Shown here: positions 25,481 to 33,714 of the stretch, in pieces
Layout of the letters: every line of letters starts with the position of its first letter
Numbering within the stretch: the stretch's first letter is position 1
Source: SYLG01 sp965226945
GTDB lineage: Bacteria; Planctomycetota; Planctomycetia; Gemmatales; Gemmataceae
Reading direction: 5' to 3'
DNA: 64,000 nt
NCBI GenBank assembly: GCA_965226945.1
Contig: OZ245717.1
Span: 744,001-808,000, forward strand
The notes under the pieces: model-generated
Told to the model about the DNA's origin: nothing
Databases searched by the model: none
The model's input: only the letters and a program-made list of their open reading frames with translations
Program-made: the position numbers and the translations under genes

Positions 25481-26956
25481 ATGATTCCCACCATCGCCAT
25501 CGTTGGCCGCCCCAATGTGGGAAAATCCTCTTTATTAAACGCGTTAGTTCGCAAACGGATTTCCATCGTTGACCCAACCGCGGGGGTGACCCGCGACCGG
25601 GTCACCTTCCCCATGGAGTTTAACGGCAACCCGTTCGATCTTTGCGACACCGGCGGTATGGGAATCGAGGATTCCGACAACCTTACAGCTGAGGTCGAAG
25701 ACCAGATTCGCGCCGGAATTCACGCCTCGGTAGCCCTGCTCTTCGTTGTCGATGGACAGGCGCCCGTGAATAAACTCGACCTCCTTGTGGCCGATCGCAT
25801 CAGGGCATCCGGTAAGCCGGTCCTGCTCGTGATCAACAAATGCGATCATCCCGAAATGGATGTTCAATCGGCCGAATGGATGGAAATCGGCTTTCCGCAG
25901 TTTGTCTGTGCCAGCGCGAAACAAAGTCGCGGCCGCGAGGAAATCCTTTCCTGGATCGGCAAGCACCTTCCAAAACGAGGAGAGAAACGGCAAGATCCGG
26001 CCATCACCATCGCCCTGGTAGGAAGACGCAACGCAGGGAAAAGCACCTTCCTCAATGCCCTGGCAGGCACCGAAAGGATGATTGTCAGCGAGGTGCCGGG
26101 AACAACGCGCGATAGCGTCGACATTCATCTGGAGCGCGATGGCCAAGACATCGTCGTCATCGATACCGCCGGCGTTCGCAAACGCAAAAGCGTCAAAGGC
26201 GACATCGAGTTTTACAGCCTGAAACGCGCGCAACGGGCCATGCGCCGAGCCCAGGTCACCCTGCACTTGCTCGATTCCACGGTGCCCATCTCAAGAGTGG
26301 ATAAACAACTTGCGGATTTCGTGCTCGAACTGGGCAAACCGGTGATATTCGTGGCGAATAAGTGGGATCTTATGGCTCCGCGTCCCACCGGGGACTATGC
26401 GGATTATTTGCATAAGGTGTTTTCCTTTCTCGACTTCGTGCCGGTCGCCTTTACGACTGCAAAAGACGGCCGCAACGTTGAGGCGGCCATTCATCTGGCC
26501 CGCCACCTTTTCAAACAGGCGGGAACCCGCGTTTCTACCCCCGATGTGAACCGAATCCTTCGAAAAGCCATCGAAGATACGCCGCCGCCACTCAGGCAAA
26601 ATCGGCGAGCACGGATTTATTACGCCACGCAAACCGAAGTTTACCCACCCACGATCGTCTGCTTCACAAACGGCCCCGAGTTATTTGATGAGCCGTATCA
26701 GAAATATTTGCTGCGCAAATTGCGCGATCAGCTGGCTTTCAACGATATCCCCGTACGCTTGATCTTCCGCAAACGCGAAAGTCACCCCGACGAGTCAAAA
26801 TCGGATTTCGAGGCCCCCGACTTTCCCCTCGGGACCGATTCGGCCCAGGAAAGGAAGCCTCGCCCCATTCCCAAAAAAGACCGATTTCGCAAGCCCGACA
26901 AGGCGAAAAAGAAACGCCCCGGAGGTTCGAACCCCGGGGTTTGGAAAGACATTTAA
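25481..26956 (+). CDS. der: Ribosome biogenesis GTPase Der (EngA)
   Basis: 491 residues, two tandem GTPase domains and a C-terminal KH-like domain, the full Der layout. Domain 1: GRPNVGKSSLLNAL, DTGGMG and NKCD. Domain 2: GRRNAGKSTFLNAL, DTAGVRKR and NKWD. The KH-like part starts near residue 355 (VNRILRKAIEDTPPP) and ends in a basic, proline-rich tail (KKRPGGSNPGVWKDI). Der acts in the cytoplasm in late 50S subunit assembly. It is alone on its strand between the polysaccharide cluster and a convergent HEAT-repeat gene. A CCCCGG/CCGGGG stem at its 3' end could help end transcription. Confidence 0.95.
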   Translation: MIPTIAIVGRPNVGKSSLLNALVRKRISIVDPTAGVTRDRVTFPMEFNGNPFDLCDTGGMGIEDSDNLTAEVEDQIRAGIHASVALLFVVDGQAPVNKLDLLVADRIRASGKPVLLVINKCDHPEMDVQSAEWMEIGFPQFVCASAKQSRGREEILSWIGKHLPKRGEKRQDPAITIALVGRRNAGKSTFLNALAGTERMIVSEVPGTTRDSVDIHLERDGQDIVVIDTAGVRKRKSVKGDIEFYSLKRAQRAMRRAQVTLHLLDSTVPISRVDKQLADFVLELGKPVIFVANKWDLMAPRPTGDYADYLHKVFSFLDFVPVAFTTAKDGRNVEAAIHLARHLFKQAGTRVSTPDVNRILRKAIEDTPPPLRQNRRARIYYATQTEVYPPTIVCFTNGPELFDEPYQKYLLRKLRDQLAFNDIPVRLIFRKRESHPDESKSDFEAPDFPLGTDSAQERKPRPIPKKDRFRKPDKAKKKRPGGSNPGVWKDI

Positions 26957-27032
26957 GGGGCGGCCCTAAACATCAGCCGTCAGGCATCAGAAGTCACGGT
27001 GCACTCATCGCGGTGAGCATCGCACTCCGTGT

Positions 27033-28463
27033 TTAATTTCCCAGTCGTTTGGTGTAGGTGTCGACCGCGCGCCGTACATCGGGATCCGGATCATTGGACA
27101 TCGATTGAATCTTCTCTTTCGATTGCCTCAGAACATCGGGCCCCATGGCAGCCAAAGCACGGATGGCGGCCCAGCGCACGAAGGAATCGGAATCGTCCAG
27201 GCTGATCTGCAAACTGGGGGCCGCGGTCATCGCGAGGACACCCAAAGCCTCCAGCACATCGATCGCGGCGCGACGCACCCGAATGTCGGGATCGCGTAAA
27301 GCCTCGACCAGGGTTGGGATCACCGAGCGGATCGGATTGGCCAACGAATCGGGCAATTCCAGACCCAAAATTTCGTTTTGTTTTTGTCTTTTCGCCCTGA
27401 CGGCCGCCAATTCATCCAGGGTTCTTTGGCAATTCAGCCGCACCTGCGGCTGGCGGTCCACCAATCCTGCACCGAGGCTAGGCAACGCCTTGGCCCAGGC
27501 CTGAAACAGCGGATCGAGTTCAACCCATTCCGTCTGAATCATGCGCCGCAGTTCCGCCGGATCGACCCCAGCAAGGGACTGGTTGGGATCGGAAATGAGC
27601 GAACTCAACAAAATCGCGCTCGTTCGCAGCGAGTCGGAGCTCATGATGCGGATATGAGTCTGAGGATCCTTCAAACTTTGCAGTGCGAGCGGAACAAGCT
27701 TGGCGGTTTGGGCCGACGCCGACTCCCGCCTCTGATGAGCGGGTTGGTTGTTCCCCTTCGCGTAGTTGCCCGAGAGCTGCAGATTCATCAACGTGTCCAC
27801 GCCATCGGCCGCCGCAAGACGCAACTCGGGCTGGTTGTCGCGAGCCAACTGGGTGAACAGCGGCAACATCAATTCAGCATCCGCGTGAGTTTTCACGAGG
27901 GTGATCAGCGCCATCCGGCGGGTTTCTGCCGGCCCCTGTTTGACCAGGTGGGTGATTTCGCCAGAAAGCTCCTTGACCAAATTGGCAACGAGTGGAGATT
28001 CATCGGCTTGCCGGGCAAAATCTGGCAGTTTTTCCAAAAGCAGGTGAATCTTCGCTTTCTCGCCCGATTGCAACACCGCCTTGTATTCACGAAGCAGGAC
28101 TTGAGCCAGTTCCTGCCGGTATTTCTGATCCACAGTGGAAATGGCGAGATCCGTCTGTTGATCGCGCCATTCCGAAAGGAGAAACGCCTCGCGCCTTTCT
28201 CGATTCGTGTGCAGCCCCTGCACCGCGCGTTTCAGACGGGCGTCGCGCCCCTCCGGGCCGTCGGCAAGCTGATTCAGGGAGTTGCGCACCTGCTCGACCG
28301 CGGGGGTCAGGTTCGAAAACTGGCCCTGGCAATCCTGCACCCAAAAGAGACCCGATCCCAGAATTCCCAGCGCGAAGGCAAATAGTTTCCGAAGGGACTC
28401 CTTGGAAACCAAAAACCGTTCCGCGAGGGGAAGCCGGTTTGCTGACGAGTCCCTGTTATCCAT
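27033..28463 (-). CDS. HEAT-repeat protein, probably exported
   Basis: 476 residues from the ATG at 28461-28463 (AAGGGA about 10 nt upstream; a TTG two codons earlier is less likely). Residues about 20-45 (KLFAFALGILGSGLFWV) form a membrane segment or signal peptide. The remainder is helical with HEAT-type repeats, clearest at LADGPEGRDARLKRAV, LAREDNQPELRLAAADGV-like, LKDPQTHIRIMSSDSL, LRDPDIRVRRAAIDVL, LDDSDSFVRWAAIRAL and SNDPDPDVRRAVDTYT. Such proteins are scaffolds; partner unknown. It is transcribed away from the peroxiredoxin-like gene, with about 110 nt between the two starts. Confidence 0.7.
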   Translation of the reverse strand: MDNRDSSANRLPLAERFLVSKESLRKLFAFALGILGSGLFWVQDCQGQFSNLTPAVEQVRNSLNQLADGPEGRDARLKRAVQGLHTNRERREAFLLSEWRDQQTDLAISTVDQKYRQELAQVLLREYKAVLQSGEKAKIHLLLEKLPDFARQADESPLVANLVKELSGEITHLVKQGPAETRRMALITLVKTHADAELMLPLFTQLARDNQPELRLAAADGVDTLMNLQLSGNYAKGNNQPAHQRRESASAQTAKLVPLALQSLKDPQTHIRIMSSDSLRTSAILLSSLISDPNQSLAGVDPAELRRMIQTEWVELDPLFQAWAKALPSLGAGLVDRQPQVRLNCQRTLDELAAVRAKRQKQNEILGLELPDSLANPIRSVIPTLVEALRDPDIRVRRAAIDVLEALGVLAMTAAPSLQISLDDSDSFVRWAAIRALAAMGPDVLRQSKEKIQSMSNDPDPDVRRAVDTYTKRLGN

Positions 28464-28575
28464 GGCCAATATCCCTTAGCAGTCGTTGGATCGGTCGGAC
28501 CAGACCCTTAAAAAGCGGGTATAACGGCTAGGTCCAGCGAGGCCAATACGAAATTTCCAGCAGTGCGGTGCTCCT

Positions 28576-29145
28576 TTGCCAGCCGAAATCCTTAACCAGC
28601 TGCTTTGGGACGCCGACGGCCGGCAGGTTACTCTTCAGCAATTCCCCAAGCCGATCTATTTACTGGTGTTGCGCCATTTTTTCTGAATTGCCTGCCAAGA
28701 TCACCTCGGCGAGGTGGCCCGCATCTTGGAAAAGCACGCCGATCACAGGGTTACTTTGGCGGCACTCGTTTCCTGCGACCCCAAGTTCCTAAGCTCGGTG
28801 CAAAAAACGGGCAAGGGCCAAGGACAAGGGATTGCTTGGCTGACGGATCCCAGCAGGGGGGCTCATCGGGCCCTGGGTCTGGGAAGAACGAGCTGGGGTT
28901 CTTTCTTTCGGCCCAAAGTGCTGGCGCGCTATTTTTGGTCGCTTTTGCGCGGGTTCTTACCGCGTGCCGCCGCCCCCGGCGAAGATCTTCTTCAATTAGG
29001 TGGAGATTTTCTTTGGAATCGGGAGGGAAAACTGGTCTGGGCGCATCGAAGTGACGATGCGGGCGACCGGCCGAACGAGAAAACGATTGTTGGCATCCTG
29101 GAAAACGAGAACCTTTGGACCGCGCTTAGTCCTCGGCATCAATGA
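28576..29145 (+). CDS. Peroxiredoxin-like (AhpC/TSA, SelL-related) protein, candidate selenoprotein with in-frame TGA
   Basis: One reading frame runs from a TTG at 28576-28578 to the TGA at 29143-29145 (189 residues) and is broken only by a TGA at 28684-28686. Around it the frame reads LLVLRHFF-[TGA]-IACQDHLGEVARILE, so the stop takes the place of the first cysteine of a CxxC redox site (U37-x-x-C40). Both sides are in frame and family-like: upstream LWDADGRQVTLQQFPKP, downstream VTLAALVSCDPK, GIAWLTDPSRGAHRALGLG and LQLGGDFLWNREGKLVWAHR, the pattern of thioredoxin-fold AhpC/TSA and SelL-related proteins. I therefore read TGA as selenocysteine. Its role would be thiol-dependent peroxide reduction. 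The TTG start has no strong ribosome site. A nonsense mutation remains possible. Confidence 0.72.
28702..28716 (+). promoter_or_regulatory. bSECIS-like hairpin after in-frame TGA
   Basis: Perfect six-base stem CACCTC (28702-28707) with GAGGTG (28711-28716) around the loop GGC. The first loop G is 22 nt after the TGA at 28684-28686. Bacterial SECIS elements are described as a short hairpin within the coding region with a G in the first positions of the apical loop about 16-37 nt from the UGA, so position and loop fit. A U-G pair can lengthen the stem by one. Confidence 0.55.
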
Positions 29146-29305
29146 CATCAATGCCGGCTGCTTCCAGGGCCATCAGAATTCGGTCGAGGGCTTCCGCATC
29201 GGGTGGCCCATTTTCCAGTGTTTGCGACACTTGCAGAAAGGTGACATGGCCCTGGATTTTAGCAACATCCAGTAGGCTTCTGAGCTCTGTTTCGACTTCC
29301 CTCAT
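29126..29305 (-). CDS. Stand-alone sigma-70 region 1.1 domain protein
   Basis: 59 residues from the ATG at 29303-29305, which is preceded by a perfect AAGGAGG 4 nt upstream; a 103-residue frame starting at 29437 has no ribosome site. The sequence is a full sigma region 1.1: VETELRSLLDVAKIQGHVTF, then LQVSQTLENGPPDAEALDRI and LMALEAAGIDVIDAED, the acidic end typical of the domain. In primary sigma factors this domain blocks DNA binding by free sigma. Nothing resembling sigma regions 1.2-4 follows: the gene ends there, tail to tail with the peroxiredoxin-like gene (20-nt overlap). It is divergent from an ECF sigma gene. It could be a trans-acting anti-sigma-like or DNA-mimic protein; this is inference. 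Confidence 0.75.
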   Translation of the reverse strand: MREVETELRSLLDVAKIQGHVTFLQVSQTLENGPPDAEALDRILMALEAAGIDVIDAED

Positions 29306-29346
29306 GGATCCTCCTTGGAGGGTCAGCCCTTCTGAATGCCGATTTC

Positions 29347-29373
29347 CCTCTGAAATCTTAGAAATTTCAGGGG
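29347..29373. promoter_or_regulatory. Inverted repeat between the region 1.1 gene and the ECF sigma gene
   Basis: CTGAAAT (29350-29356) and ATTTCAG (29364-29370) form a perfect inverted repeat around CTTAGAA; CC/GG pairs and one T-G pair extend it to ten base pairs (29347-29373). It lies in the space between two divergent genes, about 45 nt upstream of the region 1.1 start, where an operator or promoter element would be expected. It may also fold as an RNA hairpin. Confidence 0.4.
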
Positions 29374-29562
29374 TTTGTGAACCATTGTTGCCCGAGTCAT
29401 CTAAAAGAAACTGAAGATTTTCCCCCTGCCAATCCATTAATTCGGGTGTTCCGTCTTAATGGCGAAGCAAAGAGCGGAGTTGCAACGGTCTTGAGCTGGA
29501 ATGCACTCCCCGATGAGGCACCCCTGGGTTCCATCCCGGCGGGAGCTCATGCCGAAACGGAC

Positions 29563-30099
29563 ATGACCGAGCGGTTGGAACTTCTCTTCCAGTCGATGCG
29601 GGACGAGCTTGTCAGCTCTTTGTACATGATTTTGGGAAACCGTGACGACGCAATGGAGGTGGCTCAGGAGGCATTTTTGCGTTGCTGGAAAAGCAGGAAG
29701 TCGCTAAATACCGTGACGAATCCCCGAGCCTGGGTCTTCCGAATCGGCATCAACGCGGCAAAAGACCTGCAAAGAAGTGCATGGCGGCGCAAATCTCGCC
29801 CCATGCTGCCAGACGAGGCGATGCCACCTTCGAGTCACGAAGGAATTTCGGAGGAGCTTGAGAAAACGGAAGAAAGGAATCGGGTCAAGAAGGCCGTGGA
29901 AGACCTTCGGCCCGAAGAAAAAGAAGTTTTTCTCCTGCGCCAAAACGGTGACCTGACCTTTGAGGAAATCGGCCTGGCTCTCTCCCGCCCGGTCGGAACT
30001 GTCAAAACTCAGTTAAGAGCGGCCCTGGGGAAACTCCGGGTGGCCCTGGGCTTGCCCCAGATGAAAGAAACATCATTGGAAAGGGGGGATGGATCATGA
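29563..30099 (+). CDS. ECF-type RNA polymerase sigma factor
   Basis: 178 residues from the ATG at 29563; the frame is open up to 29377 but the added 62 residues are not sigma-like. Region 2: LVSSLYMILGNRDDAMEVAQEAFLRCWK, then NPRAWVFRIGINAAKD. Region 4: LRPEEKEVFLLRQNGDLTFEEIGLAL and SRPVGTVKTQLRAALGKLR, a helix-turn-helix for the -35 element. A charged linker joins them. The stop overlaps the start of the anti-sigma gene by 4 nt (ATGA), the usual arrangement for a sigma and its membrane anti-sigma. It probably directs a small envelope or stress regulon. Confidence 0.9.
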   Translation: MTERLELLFQSMRDELVSSLYMILGNRDDAMEVAQEAFLRCWKSRKSLNTVTNPRAWVFRIGINAAKDLQRSAWRRKSRPMLPDEAMPPSSHEGISEELEKTEERNRVKKAVEDLRPEEKEVFLLRQNGDLTFEEIGLALSRPVGTVKTQLRAALGKLRVALGLPQMKETSLERGDGS

Positions 30100-33000
30100 A
30101 ATGCACCGAAATCCAAAACCTCTTGTTGGACTATGCCTACGGGGTTCTTGAAGAGTCTGAAGAACAGCTCGTCGAACAGCATTTGCACCAATGCGCCGCT
30201 TGTCAAAATGCATGGCAGGCAGCCAAGAATCAGAAGTCTTTGATCAAGGAAGCCACGGTCGAAGCGTGGCCCGATGTCCGTTTTGACGCCTCCCTTTTGA
30301 CCGACCAAACCCCTTCCTGGCAGCAGTCGAAAAAAAACCAAAAGCCTCATCGACCTTATTTTGGTTTTCTGCTGGCGCTTGCGGCCCTTCTGTTGCTTCA
30401 GATCGCACCGCTTTGGATCTATTTTTCCAGTCATGAAGTCAATCGCCAGGCGCAGGCCGACCAGGCGACCACCAAACAGATCGAAGAGATTCAGAAGGAA
30501 CGCAACCAGCTGGCACAGGTCTACGAAACGGCCTTGGCCGAAGAGGTAAAGAAACTTGGGAATTATCCCAAAGTCACGGTCCAAATGGACCAGGGTCCGG
30601 GGAAGCATGTCACATTGGGCATGCAAGATTCCGTTAGCGATCAAAAGCTGCAGGTGCAGATTTTCCAGGGCGACCAAAAGATTGGGGAAACCACGCTTTC
30701 CAAGGAGCTTCCAAGCGAAGGGTTTGCTTTTCCTGGGGAGAAAATCCAGGGGCCTTTGATCTTAAAAGTGCGCGAAGGCAAAAAAGACGAAACGATTTCC
30801 GTACCGCTCTTTGATTTCACCACCTTTCTCCACCTCGACCGGGCTTCCTACCGGCCTGGAGAAACGGTCCGCTATCGATCGATCACCTTGAATCGCGTCG
30901 GCTTTACGCCGATCGACACCACGCTGGCCCTGCGCTATTTCCTCATCGGTCCCGATGGTGAAAAAGAAGTCGGCAGGGGCAACGGCGAACTTCACATCGA
31001 ATCGGGTGCGGCGCTCCTCAATGCTTCGGGGAAGCCCGTGAAAGGCGTGGGAGTGGGTGGGTTTCAAATTCCCGCGGATGCGAAAAATGGCCTTTGGAAG
31101 GTGGAAGTCCGGGATGCGTTGAACCGGTTCCAGCCGGTGAGCCAGCCGATTCAATTGGTGGCCAGAACCGCGCTGAACCTCTACCACGAAATCCGTTTCG
31201 ACAAGGCCGCCTATTTCCCCGGCGATCGCGCCAAGGCCACGATTCGTGCCTGGGATTTGAACAACCTTCCTTTGGCCAAGCAAAAGATGATTTTGACCCT
31301 GGCCTTTGGCGGAGTGGCCCACCAAATCGATGGCACTCCCATGAAGCGGGGCAAGATCGAAAAAGAGACACAGGCAAATGGAGAGACCACGGTCGAGTTC
31401 CAAATTCCCCCCACAGTGGCGGCGGGAAGTAACGAAATGGTCGTGCAAATTCCAAGCGGTGAGGCCTTTTCTTCGATTGCAGCCACCATTCCCCTGTTTC
31501 TCAATCGGCCGGTCATTACCGTCCGATCAGGAGCTTTCCAAGGCGCCGCGCCCGCGGGATCCGTACTCGTATGGGCCACGGACGAACAAGGAAACCCGTC
31601 GCCCTTGAAGGGGCACTGGAAGGCCAAGAATTCGGGCAAAATCTGCACGCTCAAGCCGATTACGACCGGCCATCCGCTGGGGCTATACGAAAGCCGATTG
31701 GAACCTGCCGGGCCTGAATCTGCTTCCGATTGGGAACTGATCGTTCAGGGGCCCGGTGAGCCGCAAACTCTGCCTTTACCAAACTCGGACCAAACCTTCG
31801 AAGCTTATCTGGGGCCGTCACACGGCGATCTATTCCTGCGAGCCGCGACTGACGGTCACGCTCTTTGTCAGGTTGTGAAGAACAGCCGCGTGTTGGCTCA
31901 GAAAGAAATCCATCTGAGCGGCAATCAACCACACAAGGAAAACTTTGGGGGGATCTTTGCCGAAAGCGGTATCTACTTGATTCGGCTGGAGCAAAAAACC
32001 GCGCGAGGCCCGCTCCATTATCAACAATGGGTGAATGCCGGCGATCCCAAGGGTCCAGTGATCGAATCCGAACCCGCGCGGGGGACGAATCGATTCTTCC
32101 TCAAAGGCCCCGACGGAAGCAATCAGCCCGGTCTGGCGTTCGCCATGATTTACCAGGAAGGATCCCCCTGGGAAGAAAACGGCAGGAAAGCCTCCCTGAT
32201 TTCCTGGTTGGCGCAGATGCAAAGCGAAAATCTGGCCCCCCCCAGGGAACTGGCGCCGTGGCTGGCCCAACTTCCTCAAGAACAACGAGGCAGCTTTTTA
32301 AGTTGCTGGTTGACCGCCTTCCCGGCGAAGGCTCAAGTGGGCGCAGAGCACAAGTCGTTGGCGATCCAAAATCCCTTTCTGCAACCGCTCACCAAGAAAC
32401 TCAAGGCCCTCTCCCAGCAACTGGATGAAAGCTACGAGAAAACCAATCAAAAATTGCTGCAATTACGAAATCGCTGGGAAGAATCGGCCCCTGCGCGGGA
32501 AAAGGCGCAAGAAAAATCGCACTCGTCGAACGCCTTGTTTTGGGGTATGGGGCTCGTCCAGATGGCCGGCGTTGGCTTTGTGTTGGTTTTGCACAAGGGT
32601 CTGAGCCGAGGGCTCTACCTGGGACTGATCCTGTTCTTCGCAGTGTGCTCGATCCTGGGCTGGGTTGGGCTCAGAGGCGCAACCGCGCAATCCGAGTCGC
32701 CACCGCGCTGGGATACGCTGCTGGCATCTTCCGTTCAACAGGGTTCCTCGACAACGCTGCCTGGCGGCGCCAAGAGCGTGCCCTTATCCGTGGATGGCCA
32801 TCCCAAGGGGTCAGGGTTTCCCCTCGAAGCCTTTCCCTCGCGCGGCGGGCTTCTGCAGCCGTTTTGGGTCGATGGCGCCGACGCGCAGGTTCCTCAGGAA
32901 GCCAGGCCGGTGGTTGCCGATCATCCGAGCGAATGGCCGATGCCCGCGTTCATTGCGGAAAAAAAAGGGGTCAATCACGCCGAGGCATCGAGCTATCCCC

Positions 33001-33206
33001 AACTTTACGAACCTCTTTTTCGTGGCAATTACCCGGACAACCTGGCGCAATATCCTCTCATTTATTGGGATCCCTGCCTCGTTTTCGGGAAAAGCGGCTG
33101 GAAGGCCCCCGAATTGGCTCCAGGAACGGTCAAAACGAGGATTTTTTTGTTCGCGGTATCGGAAACCGGTGGGATTGCCTGCCTGGATCAGCCCTTCCCT
33201 CGATAA
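30096..33206 (+). CDS. Transmembrane anti-sigma factor fused to macroglobulin-like (MG2) domains
   Basis: 1036 residues. N-terminal zinc-finger anti-sigma domain: MKCTEIQNLLLDYAYG and EQHLHQCAACQ (H-x3-C-x2-C). One membrane helix at about residues 88-112 (FGFLLALAALLLLQIAPLWI), then a coiled coil (QADQATTKQIEEIQKERNQL). The outer part has macroglobulin-like domains: FLHLDRASYRPGETVRYRS (MG2) and HEIRFDKAAYFPGDRAKATI (a second one). No thioester motif (CGEQ type) is visible, so it is not a trap-type A2M. Two more membrane helices lie near residues 815-860, followed by about 175 residues. It overlaps the sigma gene by 4 nt. Likely an envelope sensor controlling that sigma; sensing function is inferred. 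Confidence 0.8.
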   Translation: MKCTEIQNLLLDYAYGVLEESEEQLVEQHLHQCAACQNAWQAAKNQKSLIKEATVEAWPDVRFDASLLTDQTPSWQQSKKNQKPHRPYFGFLLALAALLLLQIAPLWIYFSSHEVNRQAQADQATTKQIEEIQKERNQLAQVYETALAEEVKKLGNYPKVTVQMDQGPGKHVTLGMQDSVSDQKLQVQIFQGDQKIGETTLSKELPSEGFAFPGEKIQGPLILKVREGKKDETISVPLFDFTTFLHLDRASYRPGETVRYRSITLNRVGFTPIDTTLALRYFLIGPDGEKEVGRGNGELHIESGAALLNASGKPVKGVGVGGFQIPADAKNGLWKVEVRDALNRFQPVSQPIQLVARTALNLYHEIRFDKAAYFPGDRAKATIRAWDLNNLPLAKQKMILTLAFGGVAHQIDGTPMKRGKIEKETQANGETTVEFQIPPTVAAGSNEMVVQIPSGEAFSSIAATIPLFLNRPVITVRSGAFQGAAPAGSVLVWATDEQGNPSPLKGHWKAKNSGKICTLKPITTGHPLGLYESRLEPAGPESASDWELIVQGPGEPQTLPLPNSDQTFEAYLGPSHGDLFLRAATDGHALCQVVKNSRVLAQKEIHLSGNQPHKENFGGIFAESGIYLIRLEQKTARGPLHYQQWVNAGDPKGPVIESEPARGTNRFFLKGPDGSNQPGLAFAMIYQEGSPWEENGRKASLISWLAQMQSENLAPPRELAPWLAQLPQEQRGSFLSCWLTAFPAKAQVGAEHKSLAIQNPFLQPLTKKLKALSQQLDESYEKTNQKLLQLRNRWEESAPAREKAQEKSHSSNALFWGMGLVQMAGVGFVLVLHKGLSRGLYLGLILFFAVCSILGWVGLRGATAQSESPPRWDTLLASSVQQGSSTTLPGGAKSVPLSVDGHPKGSGFPLEAFPSRGGLLQPFWVDGADAQVPQEARPVVADHPSEWPMPAFIAEKKGVNHAEASSYPQLYEPLFRGNYPDNLAQYPLIYWDPCLVFGKSGWKAPELAPGTVKTRIFLFAVSETGGIACLDQPFPR

Positions 33207-33339
33207 ATCCCTTTTTTCCAGGCCGGTCCGGCCATTTCATAAGCTAGGCTCAAGTTGATCCCATCCCTTTGAGGTCCTAAACTTTCAAAGTACCTTCTCC
33301 GGGTCGCCCTTGGGCGGGCCGTCAGCCAGAGGATTGCTC

Positions 33340-33687
33340 GTGCAGATTAAAGTCTCCTGTCGTCATGGTCACATCTCCGAAGAAAGCCAAAACCATATCC
33401 GCGCCAAGGCGGAAAAACTTTTGCACTTTTTTGAGCGCCTCACCATGATCGAAGTGACCGTCGATCATCAGAAAGACGGCTATTTCGTGGAATTCATCGT
33501 TCAGGCCGAGCACAAGCACGATTTCGTCGCCCACGAAAAGCGTGACGACCTCTACTCGGCGGTCGACTTGGCACTCGACAAATCGCTCATGCAAATTCGC
33601 AAATACAAGGAAAAGATCCAGGACCACCGCCGCGATCCCTCCACCGCCGATTTGGCCACCGGTCAAAACAACAAGAACCACCACTGA
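33340..33687 (+). CDS. hpf: Ribosome hibernation promoting factor (HPF/RaiA family)
   Basis: 115 residues from the GTG at 33340, which has AGAGGA 6 nt upstream; an earlier in-frame start at 33310 adds an unrelated extension. It shows the HPF/YfiA fold: QIKVSCRHGHISEESQNHI, KAEKLLHFFERLTMIEVTVD, FIVQAEHKHDFVAHEKRDDL and YSAVDLALDKSLMQIRKYKE. It is a short-type factor lacking the C-terminal dimerisation domain of long HPF. It binds between the 30S head and body and silences ribosomes in slow growth. First gene of a five-gene plus-strand run with ptsN and HPr, an order (hpf-ptsN) shared with many bacteria. Confidence 0.9.
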   Translation: MQIKVSCRHGHISEESQNHIRAKAEKLLHFFERLTMIEVTVDHQKDGYFVEFIVQAEHKHDFVAHEKRDDLYSAVDLALDKSLMQIRKYKEKIQDHRRDPSTADLATGQNNKNHH

Positions 33688-33714
33688 TTCCCCAGGTTGG
33701 AGCTTGGTGCGCCA

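Noticed and set aside
26913..26943. CCCCGG/CCGGGG stem at the der 3' end as a terminator
   Set aside because: It lies within the coding sequence and lacks a T-run; mentioned only as a possible aid to termination.
27378..28385. 335-codon plus-strand frame
   Set aside because: Antisense to the HEAT-repeat gene, whose repeats are plain on the minus strand.
28568..29054. Frames in the other two phases beside the TGA-containing gene (28568-28792 and 28605-29054)
   Set aside because: Their translations are not family-like; the third phase carries the peroxiredoxin-like pattern on both sides of the TGA.
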